A stretch of 64,000 bases of DNA from Mesorhizobium erdmanii USDA 3471. GTDB taxonomy: Bacteria > Pseudomonadota > Alphaproteobacteria > Rhizobiales > Rhizobiaceae. Shown here piece after piece: positions 59,168-64,000 of this stretch (position 1 is its first letter; each line of letters begins with the position of its first letter). The notes below the pieces were generated by a model that had not been told where the DNA came from, ran no database searches, and worked only from the letters and a program-made list of their open reading frames with translations. The position numbers were made by a program, and so were the translations under genes. Location: contig NZ_AXAE01000029.1 of NCBI RefSeq assembly GCF_000472705.1, forward strand, positions 19,465 to 83,464, written 5' to 3'.

Positions 59168-59635
59168 ATGGATGAGACGCGCATTGACCAGTTTGACCGC
59201 AAGATAATGGCGCTTCTGCAGGGGGATGCGCGGCTGACCAACAACGATCTCTCGGAGCGGGTGAACCTGTCGGCATCGCAATGCTCGCGCCGCCGCCAGC
59301 GGTTGGAGGAAGACGGCTACATCAAGGGCTATCGCGCCGTGCTCGACCGCGACAGGCTCGGTTTCTCGCTGGTCAACGTCATCTCGGTGACCTTGGCCAC
59401 CCACAACCGCGACAATGCGCGACGCTTCGGCGAATTGGTGGCGCGACTGCCGGAAGTCCAGGAGGCGCACGCGCTGACCGGCGAGATGGACTACATCCTG
59501 AAGGTGGTGACGCCCGATCTGAAGTCGCTGTCGGAGTTCGTCAACGGCGTGCTGCTGCCGCACGAATCCGTGCAGCATGTGAAGACGGCGATCGTGCTGG
59601 AGACGCTGAAGGAAACTGGCGCGCTGCCGATTTGA
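59168..59635 (+). CDS. Lrp/AsnC family transcriptional regulator
   Basis: 155 residues from ATG 59168; an open extension of 11 codons has no better site. The helix-turn-helix reads LDRKIMALLQGDARLTNNDL in outline (observed QFDRKIMALLQGDARLTNND) and SASQCSRRRQRLEEDGYIKG. The ligand-binding RAM domain follows, with EVQEAHALTGEMDYILKVVT. It is divergent from hppD and most likely regulates it in response to tyrosine or phenylalanine, which is inferred from position. Confidence 0.93.
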   Translation: MDETRIDQFDRKIMALLQGDARLTNNDLSERVNLSASQCSRRRQRLEEDGYIKGYRAVLDRDRLGFSLVNVISVTLATHNRDNARRFGELVARLPEVQEAHALTGEMDYILKVVTPDLKSLSEFVNGVLLPHESVQHVKTAIVLETLKETGALPI

Positions 59636-59655
59636 TTGTAGATACAGGATACGAC

Positions 59656-59982
59656 ATGGAAAGAAAATCAACGCGACACTATATGTTGTTGTCTCTATCG
59701 ATATCTGCCGGTATATTGGCGACGATCCTCGTCGCCGTTTACCTTATACCAAAATCCATCTATATTTTTCCTCCAATTGCTATAGTGATCGGATACATAA
59801 AGCCGATTGGTGCGAGAATTTCCTTTAGAAATGTGATGGCGTCTTTTGTGTACCTTATAATAGGAAGCTTCTTTGCATATCTGGTGGCAGAGGGAAATGA
59901 TGCTGCACGGGGAACGTTAATCAGTCTATTTATGACGTTGCTCTACTTTGAATCCATCAAAGGTAGAGGTGCACGGAGTTGA
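59656..59982 (+). CDS. AT-rich small membrane protein of unknown function
   Basis: 108 residues from ATG 59656, 20 nt after the Lrp-family stop. Three or four hydrophobic segments are visible: YMLLSLSISAGILATILVAV, IYIFPPIAIVIGYI, VMASFVYLIIGSFFAYLV and LISLFMTLLYF. The DNA is visibly AT-rich, with codons such as ATA, TTA and AGA that the neighbours avoid. No family is recognised. Its composition indicates recent acquisition from a lower-GC source. Confidence 0.65.
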   Translation: MERKSTRHYMLLSLSISAGILATILVAVYLIPKSIYIFPPIAIVIGYIKPIGARISFRNVMASFVYLIIGSFFAYLVAEGNDAARGTLISLFMTLLYFESIKGRGARS

Positions 59983-60015
59983 ATCGGCCAGTCGCATTGG
60001 AGTTGCTCTGGCTCT

Positions 60016-60354
60016 TCAACCCTTCGACTGCTGGATCAGTCCGTACAGGTTCGTGCAGCGTGCCCCAGAGCGGCAATAGGCGAAGACCGGGCCTTCGAGG
60101 GCGTCGAGCGCCTCGGCCTGGTCTTCGACATTCTCGGCGGTGATCTGGCCGCTGATGACGGGGATGTAGCGGAAGGCGAGGCCGGCGGCTTCGACCGCCG
60201 ACCCAATGCTTTTGGCCGAAGGTTGGCCGGGCTGCTCATCGTCCGGCCGGTTGCAGATGACGCTCTTGAAGCCGGCGTCCTTGATGGCGGCGACATCTTC
60301 GGGCTGAATCTGGCCGGAGACCGAATAGTCCTCGCTGATTTCGCGGTATTCCAT
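60016..60354 (-). CDS. TIGR01244 family phosphatase-like/sulfur transferase protein (Blh-like)
   Basis: 112 residues from ATG 60354 (GAGG 8 nt upstream). It has a compact dual-specificity phosphatase-like fold: YSVSGQIQPEDVAAIKDAGF, SVICNRPDDEQPGQPS and a P-loop FAYCRSGARCTNLY (CX5R). In other bacteria this domain is fused to or neighbours a beta-lactamase-like sulfur dioxygenase. The substrate is not certain. It is downstream of the zinc transporter operon but separated from it by a strong terminator. Confidence 0.9.
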   Translation of the reverse strand: MEYREISEDYSVSGQIQPEDVAAIKDAGFKSVICNRPDDEQPGQPSAKSIGSAVEAAGLAFRYIPVISGQITAENVEDQAEALDALEGPVFAYCRSGARCTNLYGLIQQSKG

Positions 60355-60427
60355 GGCAGCATCCTCGCAATCTGGTTTGTCGAGGAGTCTTGCCACTCTC
60401 CGGCAGAACCGGCAACACCCGTCAGGT

Positions 60428-60463
60428 AAAATCCGGCCGGGCTTTTACCAGCCCGGACCGGAT
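60428..60463 (-). terminator. Rho-independent terminator of the zinc transporter operon
   Basis: On the minus strand ATCCGG-T-CCGGGCT, loop GGTAAA, AGCCCGG-CCGGAT is followed by TTTACC. The 13-bp stem has one bulged base. It starts 13 nt after the solute-binding protein stop at 60476, so it closes the three-gene operon. Confidence 0.85.
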
Positions 60464-60475
60464 GGAATGAGCCAA

Positions 60476-61411
60476 TCAGCTGCCGAGGATCGCACCTTTG
60501 ATCTGACGGATGTTGTTGTGCATCATGTCGATATAGGTCGAGCCCGGGCCATCGGGCTGCGACAGCGCATCCGAATAGAGCGTGCCGCCCACCTTGATGC
60601 CGGTCTCGCTGGCGATCTGTTCGATCAGGCGCGGGTTGGTGATGTTTTCCACGAAGATGGCCGCGGCCTTGTCCTGCTTGACCTGCTCGACCAGTTTGGC
60701 GACATCGGCGGCCGACGGTTCGGAATCGGTCGAAATGCCTTGCGGGGCGAGGAAGGTCAGGCCGTATTCGTGTTCGAAATAGCCAAAGGCGTCGTGCGAG
60801 GTGATGACGACGCGCTTGGCTTCCGGAATTGACTGGATCGCGGCCTTCACTTCGCCTTCCAGCGCGTCGAGCTTCTTGGTGTAGGCGGCGGCATTGGTCT
60901 GGTAGCTGACGCAGCCCTCGGAATCAGCGGCGCAGAACGCCTCGGCGATGTTCTTCACATAGATCTTGGCATTGGCGATCGACTGGAAGGCGTGCGGATC
61001 GGTGACCGTCTTGCCGCCGCCGGTGCCTTCGGCCGCGTCGGCGTCGGCGAATTCAGGTTTGAAGTCGATCGGCGTCACGCCCTTGGTCAAGGTGATGATC
61101 GAGGCCTTGGTGGCGCTGGCATCGACCAACCGCTGCAAAAAGCCTTCGAAATGCAGGCCGTTGACCAGCACGATGTCGGCCTTGGCCATGGCGACCGCGT
61201 CGGCCGGGCTCGGCTCATAGACATGGGCGTCGCCATCCGGTCCGACGATGGTCGTCACATCGATGCGGTCGCCGCCGACATTTCTGGCGAAATCGGCAAT
61301 GACGGTGAAGCTGGCGACCACTTTCAGCGGCGCCGCGAAGGCCGATGACGCGCCAAAGGCACTTAATGTTATAACGCTCATGGCTAGGGCGGCACGGATC
61401 GATTTCAGCAT
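60476..61411 (-). CDS. Zinc ABC transporter substrate-binding protein (ZnuA/AztC type)
   Basis: 311 residues with a signal peptide ending near SSAFA (about residue 27). The cluster A-I metal-binding fold is shown by VVASFTVIADFARNVGGDRI, GPDGDAHVYEPSPADAVAMA (His ligand), VNGLHFEGFLQRL (His), VITSHDAFGYFEHEYGL (His) and a late Asp in TLYSDALSQPDGPG. There is no long His-rich loop. The Cys pair in AFCAADSEGCVSY and DPHAFQSIANAKIYV recall AztC-type zinc proteins from memory. It delivers Zn2+ to the permease encoded 27 nt upstream. Confidence 0.92.
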   Translation of the reverse strand: MLKSIRAALAMSVITLSAFGASSAFAAPLKVVASFTVIADFARNVGGDRIDVTTIVGPDGDAHVYEPSPADAVAMAKADIVLVNGLHFEGFLQRLVDASATKASIITLTKGVTPIDFKPEFADADAAEGTGGGKTVTDPHAFQSIANAKIYVKNIAEAFCAADSEGCVSYQTNAAAYTKKLDALEGEVKAAIQSIPEAKRVVITSHDAFGYFEHEYGLTFLAPQGISTDSEPSAADVAKLVEQVKQDKAAAIFVENITNPRLIEQIASETGIKVGGTLYSDALSQPDGPGSTYIDMMHNNIRQIKGAILGS

Positions 61412-61438
61412 GGGTCAGGTCTCCTTTGGGGGCGGGGA

Positions 61439-62314
61439 TCAGGCCGTTCTGTGACGGTTATGGATAATGCGCGCGCGCAGAATGCCGCGCGTGCCGAATA
61501 GGATCGAGGCGAAGTAAACGACGCCGGCCGACAGGATGATGGCCGGACCGGACGGCAGCGAGGCGTGGTAGGACAAAAGCAGCCCGGCGATGCAGGAGGC
61601 AAAACCGATCAGCACGGCCAGCACGCACATCGGCTCGACACGCACGGTCCAAAAGCGGGCGGCGGCCGCCGGCAGCATCATCAATCCGACCGACAGAAGC
61701 GTGCCGAGCGCCTGAAAACCGCCGACGAGATTGAGCACGACGAGGCCAAGGAAGATGAAATGCACCGGGCTGCCCATCTTGCTGACCGAACGCAGGAACA
61801 GCGGATCGAGGCATTCGGCGACCAGCGCCCGCCAGAAGATGGCGAGGCTGACCAGCGTCACCGCGACGATGCCGCCAATCAGGATCAGCGCCTCGTTGTT
61901 GAGCGCCAGCACCGTGCCGAACAGCACATGCATGAGATCGACGCTGGAACCGCGGATCGACACCATAAGCACGCCGATGGCGAGCGAAATCAGATAGAAG
62001 GCCGCCATCGAGGCGTCCTCGCGCTGGATGGTGAAGCGCGAGACGGCACCGGCGCCGAGCGCCACGATGATGCCGGCGACCAGGCCGCCAATGGTCATCG
62101 GCAGGATTTCCAGCCCGTAGAACAGGAAGCCGGCGGCGGCGCCCGGCAGGATGGCATGCGCCATGGCGTCACCCGACAGGCTCATGCGCCTCAGCATCAG
62201 GAAGACGCCGATCGGGCAGGCGCCGAGCGACAGCATCAGCGAGCCGAAAAGCGCCCGCTGCATGAAGCCGAAATCGGCGAAGGGCGCGATGAAAAGACCG
62301 TACAGCGCGTCCAT
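61439..62314 (-). CDS. Metal ABC transporter permease (ZnuB/AztB type)
   Basis: 291 residues with eight or more membrane segments. ABC-3 family features are ALFGSLMLSLGACPIGVFLM, RRMSLSGDAMAHAILPGAAA, FGTVLALNNEALILIGGIVA and ALGTLLSVGLMMLPAAAARF. Its start overlaps the ATPase stop by one base. It forms the zinc channel in the inner membrane. Confidence 0.93.
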   Translation of the reverse strand: MDALYGLFIAPFADFGFMQRALFGSLMLSLGACPIGVFLMLRRMSLSGDAMAHAILPGAAAGFLFYGLEILPMTIGGLVAGIIVALGAGAVSRFTIQREDASMAAFYLISLAIGVLMVSIRGSSVDLMHVLFGTVLALNNEALILIGGIVAVTLVSLAIFWRALVAECLDPLFLRSVSKMGSPVHFIFLGLVVLNLVGGFQALGTLLSVGLMMLPAAAARFWTVRVEPMCVLAVLIGFASCIAGLLLSYHASLPSGPAIILSAGVVYFASILFGTRGILRARIIHNRHRTA

Positions 62315-63141
62315 CAGGCAGCCCTCGGGCCGGCGCTATGGTCGTGATCGTGGCCTTCATGATCATGCCCGTTATGATCGTGGCCATGGGCATGATCATG
62401 AGCGTGCTCGTCCGGCTCGCACCAGGGAGCGTTTTCCTCCCAGGCTTCGTGAAAACGACGGGCGCGCAACAGGTTTTCCGGCTTCAGCGTCTCCCGCGTC
62501 TCGCCCCAGGCGACCGGCTGGCGGGCCAGAAGCAGCGTCTCCGGAAAATTCTGGCGCACGAGATCAAGATCATGGACGACGACCATGATGGTGCGCTCCT
62601 CGCCGTGCCAGCGCTTGATGAGCGCGATCAGGTCGCCGACCGTCTTGGCATCGACCGCGTTGAACGGCTCGTCGAGCAGGATCAGATCGGCATCCTGCAA
62701 GAGCACGCGGGCAAACAGCGTGCGCTGCAACTGGCCGCCCGACAGCGTGTCGATGGGCCGCTTCTCGAAGCCGCCAAGGCCGACCGCCATCAGCGCCTGG
62801 CTGACTGCCGCGCGATCTTCAGCCGTGTAGCGGCCGAGCATACCGCGCTTCGGCCACAGGCCGAGCGAGACGAGGTCGACGACGCGGGCCGGGAAAGAGC
62901 GGTCGAGTTCCGATTGTTGCGGCAGGTAGGCGGCGCGCACGCCAGGCGCCCGAACAACCTCGCCGGCCATCGGCTTCAGCACGCCGACAATGCCCTTCAT
63001 CAGTGTTGACTTGCCCGACCCGTTGGCGCCGACCACGGCGGTCAACGAACCCTTGCGGATCGCGCCGTCGAGATGGTGGATCGCCGGGTGGCTGCCGTAG
63101 CCCAGCGTCAGATCACGGAATGTCAGGCAGGTCTGGGTCAT
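62314..63141 (-). CDS. Metal ABC transporter ATP-binding protein with histidine-rich tail (ZnuC/AztA type)
   Basis: 275 residues from ATG 63141. ABC motifs are Walker A VVGANGSGKSTLMKG, signature LSGGQLQRTLFARVLLQ and Walker B DLILLDEPFNAVD. After the nucleotide-binding domain there is a tail of repeated H-D-H and G-H-D-H units (for example HAHDHAHGHDHN), about 25 residues, likely binding zinc in the cytoplasm. The gene is first in its operon and has a Zur-like site upstream. Confidence 0.93.
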   Translation of the reverse strand: MTQTCLTFRDLTLGYGSHPAIHHLDGAIRKGSLTAVVGANGSGKSTLMKGIVGVLKPMAGEVVRAPGVRAAYLPQQSELDRSFPARVVDLVSLGLWPKRGMLGRYTAEDRAAVSQALMAVGLGGFEKRPIDTLSGGQLQRTLFARVLLQDADLILLDEPFNAVDAKTVGDLIALIKRWHGEERTIMVVVHDLDLVRQNFPETLLLARQPVAWGETRETLKPENLLRARRFHEAWEENAPWCEPDEHAHDHAHGHDHNGHDHEGHDHDHSAGPRAA

Positions 63142-63194
63142 GTCGTTCCGAGGGGGCCGCGAAACCAACGGCGGGCAGGGGTCGATTGGATATG

Positions 63195-63210
63195 TGATGT
63201 TATTACATTA
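63195..63210. promoter_or_regulatory. Zur-box-like palindrome upstream of the zinc transporter operon
   Basis: TGATGT-TATT-ACATTA is a near-perfect inverted repeat (TRATGT / ACATYA) in an AT-rich stretch, 54 nt before the ATPase start. It resembles the TGTTATAACA-centred sites of alphaproteobacterial Zur. No zur gene is in the window. Confidence 0.65.
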
Positions 63211-63363
63211 GTCAACAAGCCAATCGGGCGGAATTACGACCGGCGGCTCAACTTGCCGCGAGTCACTTGCACACTGGTCCAAGGGGATTTGGCCCCGGCG
63301 GCCTTGCCCGATGCGAACCGCGACTCTAAACAGGCGCCACACATAACAGGAAGGAAATCTCCC

Positions 63364-63708
63364 ATGAGCATTCGTCGTATCGATGTTGGCCCGCGCATGA
63401 GCCAGATCGTCATCCATGGCAACACCGTCTATCTGGCCGGCCAGGTCGGCGAGCCCGGCGGCAATGTCGCGTCGCAGACCCGGGATATCCTGACGACCAT
63501 CGACGAATTGCTGGCCAAGGCCGGTACCGACAAGACCAAGATCGTTCAGGCGATCATCTGGCTGGCCGACATGGGAACCTTCGCCGAGATGAATTCGGAA
63601 TGGGACAAGTGGGTGCCGAAGGGCCACACCCCCGCCCGCGCCACCGGCGAAGCCAAGCTCGCCGGCCCGGAATATCTGGTCGAGATTATTATCACGGCAG
63701 CGATCTAA
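63364..63708 (+). CDS. RidA family protein
   Basis: 114 residues from ATG 63364 with AGGAAGGAAA upstream; the open frame further upstream is non-coding. It is a YjgF/RidA trimer-type domain: RMSQIVIHGNTVYLAGQVGE, IDELLAKAGTDKTKIVQAII and TPARATGEAKLAGPEYLVEI. The catalytic Arg of enamine deaminases would be in the HTPARATGEAKL region. Family members hydrolyse reactive 2-aminoacrylate-like intermediates. It is divergent from the zinc operon. Confidence 0.92.
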   Translation: MSIRRIDVGPRMSQIVIHGNTVYLAGQVGEPGGNVASQTRDILTTIDELLAKAGTDKTKIVQAIIWLADMGTFAEMNSEWDKWVPKGHTPARATGEAKLAGPEYLVEIIITAAI

Positions 63709-63823
63709 AGCGCGGCGCCGGAACTGCCAATCTCCCCCCGAGGGGCAGGGGAATCGCATATGGCGATTTTGCGCTTGAAGTTGGTGTGAGAAGGGATTCT
63801 TTGGGAAGGCAGTCCACTGAGGA

Positions 63824-64000
63824 GTGACTGCCATTTCCAGCCTTGAGAGCTATTTCGGCTCGGTTCCTGATCCGCGTGCTGCCAACGCCACGCACCGGCT
63901 CGGTGATCTGATCGTGATGATGATCGCGGCGAGCCTGTGCGGCGCGACCAATGCGACGGAGTTCTCGCTGTTCGCGCAAGAGCGCAAGCAAGCGCTGTCG
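63824..64000 (+). mobile_element. ISAs1 family transposase, N-terminal fragment (cut by the right edge)
   Basis: A GTG at 63824 opens a frame that runs to the window end (59 codons). The sequence SLESYFGSVPDPRAANATHR, LGDLIVMMIAASLCGATNAT and EFSLFAQERKQALS matches the DDE_Tnp_1-associated N-terminal domain of ISAs1 (H-repeat-like) transposases. The catalytic part lies outside the window. The start sits in a hairpin formed by GGCAGTC and GACTGCC (63808-63832). The terminal inverted repeat could not be fixed from this end alone. Confidence 0.88.

Noticed and set aside
59281..59655. Upstream extension of the AT-rich membrane protein gene
   Set aside because: The open frame runs back through the Lrp regulator gene in another frame; the real start is the ATG at 59656 where composition and hydrophobicity change.

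Overview
The window looks like a chromosome segment of an alphaproteobacterium of the Rhizobiales, most likely Mesorhizobium or a close relative. The evidence is the GC-rich, densely packed gene content, protein families typical of that order (DUF2093, DUF4170, TIGR01459 HAD hydrolase, TIGR01244 protein, MipA/OmpV) and several short palindromic repeats of the type scattered through rhizobial chromosomes. The genus is inferred from memory of family sequences, not from a search. No rRNA, tRNA or CRISPR array was seen. The only mobile-element gene seen is the 5' end of an ISAs1-type transposase at the right edge.

Layout: 1-3260 (minus) carries two tandem paralogous TadG-like von Willebrand pilus-assembly proteins, the first cut by the window edge. 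3528-11178 is mostly core: a HAD hydrolase and ribF, a HdeD-like membrane protein, a MipA/OmpV porin-like protein, ileS bracketed by related palindromic repeats, and a lipoprotein. 11218-18283 holds tadA, a pseudouridine synthase with an 81-bp tandem coding repeat, rsmD, an active/inactive M16 peptidase pair and a patatin. 18308-22135 is a less GC-rich three-gene island of glycan-type enzymes: two methyltransferases and a glycosyltransferase-TPR-methyltransferase fusion. 22251-23990 is the divergent efp/epmA pair.

24158-30038 is an envelope cluster: pmbA, an inositol-phosphatase-family gene, DUF4170, a DUF374 acyltransferase, waaA, lpxK and DUF2093. 30161-37032 holds a LysR/EamA exporter pair, mutL, a GlxA-type regulator divergent from a small monooxygenase, and another LysR regulator. 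37116-44113 suggests use of methylated amines or betaines: an MttB-family methyltransferase, a Tat-exported solute-binding protein and a demethylase-like flavoprotein, with two DUF3828 proteins and queF between them. 44322-50760 has a MarR/membrane-protein pair, a frameshifted polysaccharide deacetylase, a GGDEF-EAL protein and kbl-tdh for threonine breakdown.

50793-53030 is a three-gene phospholipid-type operon (acyltransferase, CdsA, CDP-alcohol phosphotransferase). 53132-59635 is the homogentisate route of tyrosine catabolism (hmgA, FAH-family hydrolase and hppD, with MarR and Lrp regulators), without a recognisable GST-type maleylacetoacetate isomerase. 59656-63708 has an AT-rich orphan membrane gene, a TIGR01244 protein, a zinc ABC transporter operon with a histidine-rich ATPase tail and a Zur-like site, and a RidA protein. 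The transposase fragment ends the window.
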